From: Pseudomonas chlororaphis subsp. aurantiaca
GTDB taxonomy: Bacteria; Pseudomonadota; Gammaproteobacteria; Pseudomonadales; Pseudomonadaceae
Length of the DNA: 64,000 nucleotides
Assembly: GCF_013466605.1 (NCBI RefSeq)
Contig: NZ_CP059162.1
Location: 310,001-374,000, forward strand
Direction: 5' to 3'
The notes below the pieces were generated by a model, which ran no database searches, was not told the origin of the DNA, and saw nothing but the letters and a program-made list of their open reading frames with translations. The translations under genes and the position numbers were made by a program. Position 1 is the first letter of the stretch, and every line of letters begins with the position of its first letter. Positions 50,006-60,365 of the stretch are shown here, piece by piece.

Positions 50006-51238
50006 ATGAGCCAGATCGACATTCAGCGCGCCGCAGTGATCGGTGCCGGGACCATGGGCCGTGGGATTGTGATGTGCCTGGCCAATGCCGGGGTCGCGGT
50101 GCAGTGGGTGGATAACAATCCGCAGATGCTCGAACAGGCGCTGACAGCGGTGGCCAAGACTTATGCACACAACGTACGTCAGGGCCGGATCGATCAGGCA
50201 GAGGCCGATGCGCGCCTGGCCCGGGTAAGCGCGGCGGTGGATTATCCGGCGATCCGCGATGTGGATCTGGTGATCGAGGCGGTCTACGAAAACCTCGAGC
50301 TGAAGCAGAACATCTTCCGTGAAATCGACGGCCTGCTCCAGCCGCGAGCGATCCTCGCCAGCAATACCTCGGCGCTGGATATCGATGCCATCGCCGCAGT
50401 CACCCGGCGGCCACGACAGGTGCTGGGCCTGCACTTCTTCAGCCCGGCCCACATCATGAAACTGCTGGAAATCGTGCGGGGCGCCGCGACTGCGCCGCAG
50501 GTGCTCGAGGCCGCGCTGACGCTGGGCGAGCGCATGGGCAAGGTCAGTGTGGTGTCCGGCAACTGCCCCGGATTCATCGGCAACCGCATGTTGCGCACCT
50601 ATGTGCTGGAGGCGCGCAAGATGCTGCTGGAAGGCGCTTTCCCTTATCAGGTGGATGCCGCATTGCAGGGCTTTGGCTTTGCCATGGGCCCGTTCCGCAT
50701 GTATGACGTGGTTGGCATCGACCTGGAGTGGCGCGCCCGGCAACTGGCCGGCAAGGGCCAGGAGGCGCACGAAGTGCAGGTGGATAATCGGCTGTGCGAG
50801 GCGGGCCGGTTCGGCCAGAAGAGTGGCAACGGCTATTACCACTACGAGCCTGGCAGTCGCCAGGCCGAACACGATGTGCAGGTCGATGCGCTGGTTCAGG
50901 AGGTCAGCGAAGGCCTGGGCTACCGTCGTCGCGACATCGGTCCCGAGGAAATCCTCGAACGCTGTCTGCTGGCGCTGGTCAACGAAGGCGCGAAGATCCT
51001 TGAGGAAGGCATCGCCGGCTCGGCGCACGATATCGACCTGGTGTACCTCAACGGTTATGGCTTCCCGGCGGACAAGGGGGGACCGATGAGCTGGGCGGAT
51101 CGGCAGGGGCTGGTGTCCATTCAGCAAGGGTTGCTGCGACTGCAAGCAGAAATGGGCGCGCACTGGAAGCCGGCGCGGTTGATTGACGAGCTGGCGCGGG
51201 CTGGTAAAGGGTTTGCCGATCACCGGGCCATCGGTTGA
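50006..51238 (+). CDS. 3-hydroxyacyl-CoA dehydrogenase
   Basis: NAD-dependent dehydrogenase of 410 residues. Rossmann motif GAGTMGRGI (about 13-21), catalytic His in LGLHFFSPAHIMKLLEIV (about 144), Asn in GNCPGFIGNR. Two C-terminal 3HCDH domains are present (FAMGPFRMYDVVGID and LNGYGFPADKGGPMSW), the arrangement of the dehydrogenase half of FadB without the hydratase half. ATG 50006 follows AAGAGAG. A thioesterase gene lies 80 nt downstream, so the pair may process a specific acyl-CoA. A similar gene occurs at this place in P. aeruginosa. Confidence 0.88.
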   Translation: MSQIDIQRAAVIGAGTMGRGIVMCLANAGVAVQWVDNNPQMLEQALTAVAKTYAHNVRQGRIDQAEADARLARVSAAVDYPAIRDVDLVIEAVYENLELKQNIFREIDGLLQPRAILASNTSALDIDAIAAVTRRPRQVLGLHFFSPAHIMKLLEIVRGAATAPQVLEAALTLGERMGKVSVVSGNCPGFIGNRMLRTYVLEARKMLLEGAFPYQVDAALQGFGFAMGPFRMYDVVGIDLEWRARQLAGKGQEAHEVQVDNRLCEAGRFGQKSGNGYYHYEPGSRQAEHDVQVDALVQEVSEGLGYRRRDIGPEEILERCLLALVNEGAKILEEGIAGSAHDIDLVYLNGYGFPADKGGPMSWADRQGLVSIQQGLLRLQAEMGAHWKPARLIDELARAGKGFADHRAIG

Positions 51239-51318
51239 AATAGTCGATCGCCTGACCGACCACAGCAGGGTCGCCTTCCAGACACCTCGCCTCCGAGAAC
51301 CAGCCAATAACCGACCGC

Positions 51319-51738
51319 ATGCCGCAACGCACCGACTACCGCCACTTCCAGCCCATCATCACGCGCTGGCACGACAACGATGTGTACGGTCATGTGAATA
51401 ACGTCACCTACTACAGCTTCTTCGACACGGCAGTGAACACCTACCTGATCGAAGAGGGTGGCCTGGATATCCATGACGGTGAGGTGGTGGGCTTCGTGGT
51501 GAGTTCGGCCTGCGATTACTTTGCCTCGATCGCTTTTCCCGAGCGCATCGAGATCGGCCTGCGCGTCGGCAAACTGGGCAACAGTTCGGTGCAGTACGAG
51601 CTGGCGGTGTTCAAGGCGGGAGAAACCGATGCCTGCGCGGCGGGGCGCTTCGTGCATGTGTTCGTCGATCGGGCATCGAATCAGCCGGTGGGGATTCCCG
51701 CCGGGCTGCGTGCAGCGCTGGAATGCTTGCTGATGTAA
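51319..51738 (+). CDS. 4HBT-type acyl-CoA thioesterase
   Basis: 139-residue hotdog thioesterase of the 4-hydroxybenzoyl-CoA/YbgC type: [18 protein letters not shown] (about 15-32) carries the catalytic Asp and the usual HVNN. It lies behind the hydroxyacyl-CoA dehydrogenase on the same strand, and the two probably act in sequence on CoA thioesters. Substrate unknown. Followed by a long nested hairpin. Confidence 0.88.
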   Translation: MPQRTDYRHFQPIITRWHDNDVYGHVNNVTYYSFFDTAVNTYLIEEGGLDIHDGEVVGFVVSSACDYFASIAFPERIEIGLRVGKLGNSSVQYELAVFKAGETDACAAGRFVHVFVDRASNQPVGIPAGLRAALECLLM

Positions 51739-51740
51739 GG

Positions 51741-51837
51741 CACAAAAAAACCGCAGCCTTCGAGCGGCTCCTTGGGGTTCATCCCGGGGGTGATGACCCT
51801 GTCTGGCAGGAGCTGCCGTCAGGCTGCGGTCTTTGTG
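51741..51837. terminator. Long nested hairpin between convergent genes
   Basis: Three stacked helices: outer ACCGCAGCCT/AGGCTGCGGT flanked by CACAAA/TTTGTG (51741-51759 with 51821-51837), middle GCGGCTCCT/AGGAGCTGC (51764-51772 with 51808-51816), inner GGG-TCATC/GATGACCC (51775-51783 with 51792-51799). A-run on the left and T-run on the right make it work in both directions, between the thioesterase and glycine-zipper genes. Confidence 0.75.
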
Positions 51838-51863
51838 TCAGCGGGCTGCGACCGTTTCAGGTC

Positions 51864-52343
51864 TTAGTCGCGCCAGTGACGTTTGTGCTTGCGATGCCCG
51901 TAGGCATGGCCACGACCTGGGTGGCCGTCGCGGTAGTAGCGACGGTCGTCGTCATAGTCGCGGTAGCGGCGATCGTCACGATCGCTGGAGTTGCCCATGT
52001 GGTTACCCAGCGCGCCGCCGACGCCACCGCCTGCTGCTGCGCCGATCAGGCTGCCAGTGGTGCCCCCCACGCTGCGACCGACCACGTTACCGCCGGCTGC
52101 GCCCAGCGCACCACCGATAGCGGCTTCGCCACGGCTGCGTCTGTCGGCACCCACGGCACTGCCGCCCGCGCCGCCCAGGGCCGCACCGATGGTCGAACCG
52201 GTGCTACCACCAATCGACTGACCGACGACCGAGCCTAGAACCCCGCCCAATGCGCCGCCCACGCCTGCTTCTGTGGTGCCGCCGGCAGAGGCGATGCCAC
52301 TGACCAGGCCAAGGGACAACAAGAGAATCGAGGAGAACTTCAT
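51864..52343 (-). CDS. Glycine-zipper domain protein, secreted
   Basis: 159 residues. The signal peptide ends GIASAGG. The middle (about 24-118) is a series of glycine-zipper repeats (GVGGALGGVLGSVVGQSIGG, SLIGAAAGGGVGGALGNHMG) able to form membrane-spanning or oligomeric helices. The tail is very charged (DRDDRRYRDYDDDRRYYRDG, then His/Arg-rich GHRKHKRHWRD). Such proteins sit in the envelope with unclear roles. Monocistronic, convergent with the thioesterase gene. Confidence 0.85.
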   Translation of the reverse strand: MKFSSILLLSLGLVSGIASAGGTTEAGVGGALGGVLGSVVGQSIGGSTGSTIGAALGGAGGSAVGADRRSRGEAAIGGALGAAGGNVVGRSVGGTTGSLIGAAAGGGVGGALGNHMGNSSDRDDRRYRDYDDDRRYYRDGHPGRGHAYGHRKHKRHWRD

Positions 52344-52497
52344 AGAGGAGCCTCAAAGGGATGACGGCGCGATCCTGAGGCTGTGTTGAGGCGCTTACAA
52401 TCGAAATCCGACGAATAGCACGAGTTGTACACAATCTCGTAACTTATTGTTTTTAGTAGGGAACTTATCCAATTTTTGCGAGTCTGTAGCTACTTGG

Positions 52498-52531
52498 AAA
52501 AGGCCGCTTCTGGATGGAAGCGGCCTTTTTT
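52498..52531 (+). terminator. Orphan rho-independent terminator
   Basis: AGGCCGCTTC-TGGATG-GAAGCGGCCT followed by TTTTT and preceded by AAA. No coding gene on the + strand ends nearby; on the - strand the nearest gene ahead is the distant YdeP-type gene 3' end (52693). It may mark the end of a small RNA. Confidence 0.8.
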
Positions 52532-52571
52532 GTGCCTGCGATTTGGTTGGCGCTGGAACATCTCGCGGAGC

Positions 52572-52672
52572 GTAGCCGCTGCCGCAGGCTGCGATAAGGC
52601 GCGTAGCGCCTTCCAGCGCTCTCAAGAGCAACGCCTCCTGTGGAGACGATCGCAGCCTGCGGCAGAGGCTAT
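52572..52672. repeat. REP pair, family B
   Basis: CGTAGCCGCTGCCGCAGGCT ... AGCCTGCGGCAGAGGCTA, after the 3' end of the YdeP-type oxidoreductase gene. Confidence 0.85.
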
Positions 52673-52692
52673 AGGGTCAGCGATTTAGTCGA

Positions 52693-55037
<2,345 letters not shown>

Positions 55038-55041
<4 letters not shown>

Positions 55042-55877
55042 GCTTGTTTCTCCATCGCAGGGCTGTAGACCCGTGGCGCACTTTTTTGCGGCAGGTGAAT
55101 GAGGTTGAGGTTGTGCCGGCGTGCCCATTGCAGGGCCAGGCCGGTGGGCGCCGACAGGCTGACCAGGGTCTGGATGCCGGCACGCAGGACTTTCTGGATC
55201 AGTTCCAGGCTGCAACGGCTGGTGACGATGACCACGCCGCCGGCAGTAGGTATGTTCTGGCGGATCAACGCACCGATCAGCTTGTCCAGGGCGTTGTGCC
55301 GGCCGATATCTTCACGGCCCAGCAGCAACTCGCCCTGGGCGTTCATGAACACCGCCGCATGCACCGCGCCGGAGTGCTGGCCCAGGGGCTGGAAGGCGCT
55401 GATGCGCTGGCGCAGGCCATCGAGCCATTGGGCCGGCGGCAACGGCGCGCCGGGCAGCACCTTGAGGTCCGGCAGGGCCTGCTCCACGGCTTCCACGCCG
55501 CACAGGCCGCAACCGCTGGTACCGGCCAGTTGCCGGCGTTGCTGCTTGAGGTTCCAGAAGGCACGGCTGGAGATCTGTACCTGGGCGTACTGGGCCGAAC
55601 CGCTGCCGCTCAGTTGCAGGTCGTAGATGTCCGACGCGTCGCCGATGATGCCGCTGCCGAGGCTGAAGCCGACGATGAAGTCTTCCAGGTCGCTGGGGGT
55701 GACCAGCATCACGGCCTGGCTGATGCCGTTATAGGCGATCGCCAGCGCGACTTCCTCGGCGAGCGCGGTACTGGCCGATTCCGTGTGGTCGAGGTTGCTG
55801 TAGCGGTAGTTCTGACTGGCGGCGGGCGCGGGCGTTTTCGCAGTGGGCGTCGCGCAAGCCGGGCGCTGGGGTTTCAT
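55038..55877 (-). CDS. fdhD: FdhD sulfurtransferase for molybdoenzyme maturation
   Basis: 279 residues. FdhD passes sulfur from IscS to the molybdenum cofactor before insertion into formate-dehydrogenase-type enzymes. The sulfur-carrying pair is Cys123 and Cys126 in SGCGLCGVE; other conserved strings are REDIGRHNALDKLIG and GGVVIVTSRCSLELIQK. Overlaps the oxidoreductase gene it presumably serves. Confidence 0.93.
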
Positions 55878-55971
55878 GGGGCATCACCGGCGGAATATCC
55901 AGCCCTAAGACTAAGCGCGTCAAAGTGTCGCGTCTAATTGCTAGTACTGATGTGCCGATAGATGCCGTCGA

Positions 55972-56859
55972 TCAAGACTCGCTCGGTGATTTCTGCTGCA
56001 GGGCGAAGCACGCCTCGGCCAGGGCCGAGCGCGGTGCGCTGCGGCGCATGATCAGGCCCAGGTGCGCCAGGGTGTTGGCGTCTTCTATGGGCTGCAGGCG
56101 CAGGTGTTCGGTGAGGGCTTCCAGGCCGCCGTCCAGCGGCATGATCGCGCAGCACAGGCCGCCATGTACGGCTTGCAACAGTTGATGCACGGCATCGGTC
56201 TGCAGCAGCGGTTGTGGGGTGAGGCCGCGACTGTGGAAGTTATGGTCGATGGACTGGCGAAAATGCATGCCGCTGGTCAGCATACCCAGCGGCAGTTCGA
56301 TCACGGCCTCCCAGCTCAGGGGCTGCTCGCCGAAGCTGAAGAAGCGTTGGTCGTAGAGCAGGCCCATCCGGGTTTCGCCGAGGGCCAGGGATTCGAAGCG
56401 TTCGCTGTCCAGGCGCTCCAGATAGGAAACGCCGATATCCAGGCGATTGCTCGCCAGCTGTTCGAGGATCTGCTCGGAACTCAGGGCCGACAACTCGAAG
56501 CGCACATTCGGGTGCGCCTGGTGCAGGCGCTGCATCAACGGCAGCGGGTCGAAGCTCGACAGCGGTACCACCCCCAGGCGCAGGGTACCGACCAGATTGC
56601 CGCGACAGGCGGCTGCCTCGGCCTGTAGCCCGTCGTAGGCGGCCAGCACGCTGCGGGCCCAGGCCAGCACCCGTTCCCCGGGGGCGGTGAACCCTTCGAA
56701 ACGCTGGCCGCGGTTGACCAGCGGCAGCTCGAGTTCTTCCTCGAGGTTGCGCAAGCGCATGGACAGGGTTGGCTGGGTGATGTGGCAGCGCGCAGCGGCC
56801 TGGCCGAAGTGACGGGTTTCGTCGAGAGCGATGAGGAATTTCAGCTGTTTGATGTCCAT
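55972..56859 (-). CDS. LysR-type transcriptional regulator
   Basis: 295 residues: helix-turn-helix at the N-terminus (MDIKQLKFLIALDETRHFGQ, AARCHITQPTLSMRLRNLEE) and a LysR substrate-binding domain (about 90-290) of the CynR/OxyR-like type. ATG 56857-56859 fits the family. It lies 94 nt upstream of fdhD on the same strand, and may control fdhD and the oxidoreductase; it is divergent from kbp. Confidence 0.87.
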   Translation of the reverse strand: MDIKQLKFLIALDETRHFGQAAARCHITQPTLSMRLRNLEEELELPLVNRGQRFEGFTAPGERVLAWARSVLAAYDGLQAEAAACRGNLVGTLRLGVVPLSSFDPLPLMQRLHQAHPNVRFELSALSSEQILEQLASNRLDIGVSYLERLDSERFESLALGETRMGLLYDQRFFSFGEQPLSWEAVIELPLGMLTSGMHFRQSIDHNFHSRGLTPQPLLQTDAVHQLLQAVHGGLCCAIMPLDGGLEALTEHLRLQPIEDANTLAHLGLIMRRSAPRSALAEACFALQQKSPSES

Positions 56860-56997
56860 CTTCGCTTCCTGGGCGCGGGGGGAGGCGATTCTAGCGCGCT
56901 TGCCGTGCATAGAGTCATTGGTCGATTTTGAACCTCGTCTCTGAAGGCTGGTCTAGTCTTTCGCGTCTGGACCTATTAAACCCAAGGAGTGTGCACC

Positions 56998-57438
56998 ATG
57001 AGTATTTTTAGCTTTGTGAAAGAAGCGGGCGAAAAGCTTATTGATTTGTTGACGCCGGGTAACGCCAATGCGAGCGAACAGTTGAAGGAGCACATCGCCA
57101 AGGTCGGCCTGGGTAACCCCAACGTCCAGGCTACCGTGGAAGGCGACAAGGTCATCGTGACCGGAGAAGTGGCCAGTCAGGAAGAGAAGGAAAAGATTCT
57201 GCTGGCAGTGGGCAATATCGAAGGTGTCGGCAGCGTGGACGACCAGATCACCGTCACCGGTCCTGTGGCTGCCGCCGCGCGTTTCGTCACCGTGAAGAAA
57301 GGCGACACCCTCAGCGCCATTTCCAAGGCCGTGTACGGCGACGCCAACAAGTACAACAAGATCTTCGAGGCCAACAAGCCGCTGCTGTCGCACCCGGATA
57401 AGATCTATCCGGGCCAGGTACTGCGCATTCCTGAGTAA
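56998..57438 (+). CDS. kbp: Kbp/YgaU potassium-binding protein (BON + LysM)
   Basis: 146 residues, close to E. coli Kbp (149). A BON domain spans about 25-90 ([20 protein letters not shown]) and a LysM domain about 96-144 ([40 protein letters not shown]). No signal peptide, so cytoplasmic. Kbp binds K+ and helps growth under high external potassium or osmotic stress. AAGGAG lies 8 nt before the ATG. Confidence 0.92.
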   Translation: MSIFSFVKEAGEKLIDLLTPGNANASEQLKEHIAKVGLGNPNVQATVEGDKVIVTGEVASQEEKEKILLAVGNIEGVGSVDDQITVTGPVAAAARFVTVKKGDTLSAISKAVYGDANKYNKIFEANKPLLSHPDKIYPGQVLRIPE

Positions 57439-57446
57439 TGCTCGGT

Positions 57447-57550
57447 CTGTAGCCGCTGCCGAAGGCTGCGATAAGGTCCGAAGGACCTTCAGCGATCAAC
57501 ATCGTTGCGACCGTTTCACGGTCGATCGCAGCCTGCGGCAGCGGCTACAG
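57447..57550. repeat. REP pair, family B
   Basis: CTGTAGCCGCTGCCGAAGGC ... GCAGCCTGCGGCAGCGGCTA around a GGTCCGAAGGACC inner hairpin, between convergent kbp and yrfG. Confidence 0.85.
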
Positions 57551-57557
57551 GATTGCT

Positions 57558-58220
57558 CTACAGTCCCTCGATCAATTCTCGATAATCCCCCAGCGCGGCA
57601 AACTCCGCGGTGTCTTTCGGCCCCTTGCGGCTATCCGGTTCACTCACCGCCAACAAATGGGCCACGCCGAAATTCCGCGCGCTGCGCAGGATTGGCAGGG
57701 TGTCGTCGATAAACAGGCTGCGTGCCGGATCGAAGTCGATATCTGCTTGCAGCGCATCCCAGAACTGCGGGTTCTCCTTGGCGAAGCCGTAATCGTGGGA
57801 ACTGATCAAACGTTCGAAGTAGGGTGCCAGCTCGACTTTTTCCAACTTCAATGACAACGAGTCGCGGTGCGCATTGGTGATCAGCACCACGCGTTTGCCG
57901 GCCTGCTTGATCGCCGCGAGAAAGATGTCGGCGTCCGGGCGCAGGGCGATCAGGTGGGCGGTCTCCAGCTTCAGTTCGCGCACCGGCAACTTCAGCTCGG
58001 CGCTCCAGAAGTCCAGGCAATACCACTGCAATTGTCCGGCGTTACGTTCGAACAGCGGCTGCAGTTCCATTTCCGCCATGGCGCGGCTGACGCCATGCAG
58101 CTCGGCATAGCGCTGGGGCAGGTGCTCCATCCAGAAGTGGTTGTCGTAGTGCAGGTCCAGCAAGGTCCCGTCCATATCCAGCAGAACGGTATCGATGTCG
58201 CGCCAGGGCAGTAAGGGCAT
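57558..58220 (-). CDS. yrfG: GMP/IMP nucleotidase YrfG
   Basis: HAD-superfamily phosphatase of 220 residues. Motif I LLDMDGTLLDL (Asp15, Asp17), motif II VVLITNAHRDS, Lys in SSHDYGFAKENPQFW and motif IV SLFIDDTLPILRSA. E. coli YrfG dephosphorylates GMP and IMP. ATG 58218-58220 gives the family N-terminus MPLLPWRDIDTVLLD; the frame extends upstream into the divergent promoter. Divergent from nudE, recalling the yrfG/nudE proximity near hslRO in E. coli. Confidence 0.9.
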   Translation of the reverse strand: MPLLPWRDIDTVLLDMDGTLLDLHYDNHFWMEHLPQRYAELHGVSRAMAEMELQPLFERNAGQLQWYCLDFWSAELKLPVRELKLETAHLIALRPDADIFLAAIKQAGKRVVLITNAHRDSLSLKLEKVELAPYFERLISSHDYGFAKENPQFWDALQADIDFDPARSLFIDDTLPILRSARNFGVAHLLAVSEPDSRKGPKDTAEFAALGDYRELIEGL

Positions 58221-58309
58221 GGAAAACGTCTCGAACGGGAGAAAGATATCCGACACAAACAATCGGGAAAGCCGCGTTATAGTAGCGCGTTCACGCCAAG
58301 GAGCCTTTT

Positions 58310-58876
58310 ATGCGCCAGAAACCCACCGTACTCGCTCGCGAGATCGTCGCCACCAGCCGTCTGTTTTGCGTCGAAGCGGTGCAACTGCGCTTTTCCAACG
58401 GTGTGGAGCGCACCTACGAGCGCCTGGTGGGCAAGGGCGCGGGCTACGGCGCAGTGATGATCGTGGCGATGCTCGATGCCGATCACGCGGTGCTGGTCGA
58501 GGAATATTGCGGCGGCACCGACGCCTACGAGCTGTCGCTGCCCAAGGGCCTGATCGAGCCCGGCGAGGATGTGCTGGCGGCGGCCGAGCGTGAGCTCAAG
58601 GAGGAGGCCGGTTTTGGCGCGCGGCAGCTGGAACACCTGACCGAGTTGTCGTTGTCCCCCGGTTACATGAGCCAGAAGATCCAGGTGGTGCTGGCCACCG
58701 ACCTCTACGAAGAACGGCTGGAGGGCGACGAGCCCGAGCCGATGCGCGTGGACAAGATCAACCTGCGCGAGCTGTCGAGCCTGGCGCAGAACCCACAATT
58801 TACCGAAGGTCGCGCCCTGGCCGCGTTGTACCTGGCCCGCGACCTGCTGACCCAGCGCGGTGCCTTTCAAGCATGA
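58310..58876 (+). CDS. nudE: ADP compounds hydrolase NudE
   Basis: 188-residue Nudix hydrolase acting on Ap3A, ADP-ribose and NADH-like ADP compounds. The Nudix box GLIEPGEDVLAAAERELKEE, continuing AGF, sits at about 80-102. CAAGGAG precedes the ATG. It overlaps cysQ by 4 nt (ATGA), so the two phosphohydrolases are translated together. Confidence 0.93.
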   Translation: MRQKPTVLAREIVATSRLFCVEAVQLRFSNGVERTYERLVGKGAGYGAVMIVAMLDADHAVLVEEYCGGTDAYELSLPKGLIEPGEDVLAAAERELKEEAGFGARQLEHLTELSLSPGYMSQKIQVVLATDLYEERLEGDEPEPMRVDKINLRELSSLAQNPQFTEGRALAALYLARDLLTQRGAFQA

Positions 58877-59715
58877 GCGAACAATCGATGAATTTTCCCC
58901 ACCCGTTGCTGGCGCCGGTGATCGATCTGGCCTTGAAGGCCGGCGAGGCGATCCTGCCGTTCTGGCGCGCCAACGTCTCCGTCACCAGCAAGGCCGACGA
59001 GTCGCCGGTGACCGCGGCCGACCTGGCGGCCCACCACCTGATCGTGCAGGGCCTGACCGCGCTGGACCCGAGCATCCCGGTGCTCTCCGAAGAAGACGCC
59101 GACATCCCTCGGGACGTGCGTGCCGGCTGGCAGCGCTGGTGGCTGGTGGACCCGCTGGACGGTACCAAGGAATTCATCTCCGGCAGCGAAGAGTTCACCG
59201 TCAATATCGCCCTGATCGAACAGGGGCGGGTGGTGTTTGGCGTGGTGTCGATGCCGACCAGCGGTCGCTGCTATTTCGGCGGCGCCGGCCTTGGGGCATG
59301 GCGCGCGGACAAGGGCGAGGCGCCGGTGGCGATCCACGTGCGTGACAGCCTGACGGCGGGTGAAGCCTTCACCGTGGTCGCCAGCCGTCGGCATACCAGC
59401 CCCGAGCAGGAACGTCTGTTGGCCGGGCTGAGCGCGACCCTGGGCGAGTTGCAGCTGGCGAACATCGGCAGCTCGTTGAAGTTCTGCCTGCTGGCCGAAG
59501 GCGCGGCGGATTGTTATCCGCGTCTGGCACCGACCTCGCAGTGGGACACCGCGGCGGCCCAAGGCGTGCTGGAGGGTGCTGGAGGCGAGGTGCTGGATCT
59601 GAGTGGCGCGCCGTTCTGCTACCCGGCGCGGGAGTCGCTGCTCAACGGCTTCTTCCTGGCGCTGCCGGCCAAGGCCGCATGGCGTGGGCGCTTGCTGGAA
59701 CTGGCGCGGGGCTGA
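58873..59715 (+). CDS. cysQ: 3'(2'),5'-bisphosphate nucleotidase CysQ
   Basis: Removes the 3'-phosphate from PAP, the by-product of sulfate assimilation, with Mg2+. 280 residues. Metal motifs: SEEDAD (about 73-78), DPLDGTKEF (about 94-102) and TSQWDTAAAQGVLEGAG (about 220-235), as in lithium-sensitive phosphatases. It ties to the window's many sulfur genes though it is far from them on the map. Coupled to nudE. Confidence 0.93.
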   Translation: MSEQSMNFPHPLLAPVIDLALKAGEAILPFWRANVSVTSKADESPVTAADLAAHHLIVQGLTALDPSIPVLSEEDADIPRDVRAGWQRWWLVDPLDGTKEFISGSEEFTVNIALIEQGRVVFGVVSMPTSGRCYFGGAGLGAWRADKGEAPVAIHVRDSLTAGEAFTVVASRRHTSPEQERLLAGLSATLGELQLANIGSSLKFCLLAEGAADCYPRLAPTSQWDTAAAQGVLEGAGGEVLDLSGAPFCYPARESLLNGFFLALPAKAAWRGRLLELARG

Positions 59716-59717
59716 TT

Positions 59718-59856
59718 CTGTAGCCGCTGGCGCAACCAGTGATCGGGCTGGGCGGTACTGCGCCGAAGCGGCCCTGGATCGACTTCCGTCTGACAGACCG
59801 CGTTAGCGGTTTACGACTGCTGCGCAGCCGATCGCAGGCTGCGCCCGCGGCTACAG
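59718..59856. repeat. REP pair, family B (degenerate left arm)
   Basis: CTGTAGCCGCTGGCGCAACC ... GCAGGCTGCGCCCGCGGCTA with altered inner arms, between the convergent 3' ends of cysQ and the thioesterase gene. Confidence 0.7.
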
Positions 59857-59858
59857 GG

Positions 59859-60314
59859 TTACCGATGCAACACGTATTGCCCGGTAAAGCGCACCGCATC
59901 TTCATCGCTGCCGGCATTCACCACCCGGGTGTGCAGGATCAGCCGCGCGCGGCCGTAGCGCTCATACATGCTGATAAACCGGTGCCAGACCTCTTCGCTC
60001 GGCGCGGCGCAGATGGCCGTGGCGTCGCTGGTCACCGGCAGTGGGTAGTTGATCTGCCCTTCCTGAATCACGATGTGCCCGTCGTCGATCCCCGCTTCTT
60101 TCAACCGCAGGTGCAGCCAGCCCCAGCCGGCCAGCACCGCGCCGCAATACAGGCTGCCGCCGAACATGGTGCTCTTGTGGTTGACGTTGGCTTCCAGCGG
60201 CAGTTGCAGGCGCAGCTCATGTGCGTGCCAGTCGAGCACTTTCAGGCCCATGTCCCGCGTCAGGGGAATGTCGTGATGGAGGATGGATTCCAGGTGACGA
60301 CTGTCGCGGTTCAT
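59859..60314 (-). CDS. YiiD C-terminal-type thioesterase
   Basis: 151-residue hotdog protein resembling the C-terminal domain of YiiD: LPLEANVNHKSTMFGGSLYC (about 40-59) is the conserved core, followed by IQEGQINYPLPVTSDATA. Predicted cytoplasmic thioesterase of unknown substrate. ATG 60312-60314 was chosen over a start 16 codons upstream because that tail is not family-like. Confidence 0.83.
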   Translation of the reverse strand: MNRDSRHLESILHHDIPLTRDMGLKVLDWHAHELRLQLPLEANVNHKSTMFGGSLYCGAVLAGWGWLHLRLKEAGIDDGHIVIQEGQINYPLPVTSDATAICAAPSEEVWHRFISMYERYGRARLILHTRVVNAGSDEDAVRFTGQYVLHR

Positions 60315-60365
60315 GCAAGGCCTCGATGGTGAAAATGGTGCTTTAACAAGGTTAGTCGGCATCGT

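Larger units (their letters stand above)
52344..52692. other. Intergenic stretch with orphan terminator
   Basis: 349 nt. Contains the promoter side of the glycine-zipper gene, a strong intrinsic terminator (52498-52531) with no ORF ahead of it on the + strand, and a family-B REP pair. An unannotated small RNA on the + strand ending at the terminator is possible. Confidence 0.5.
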
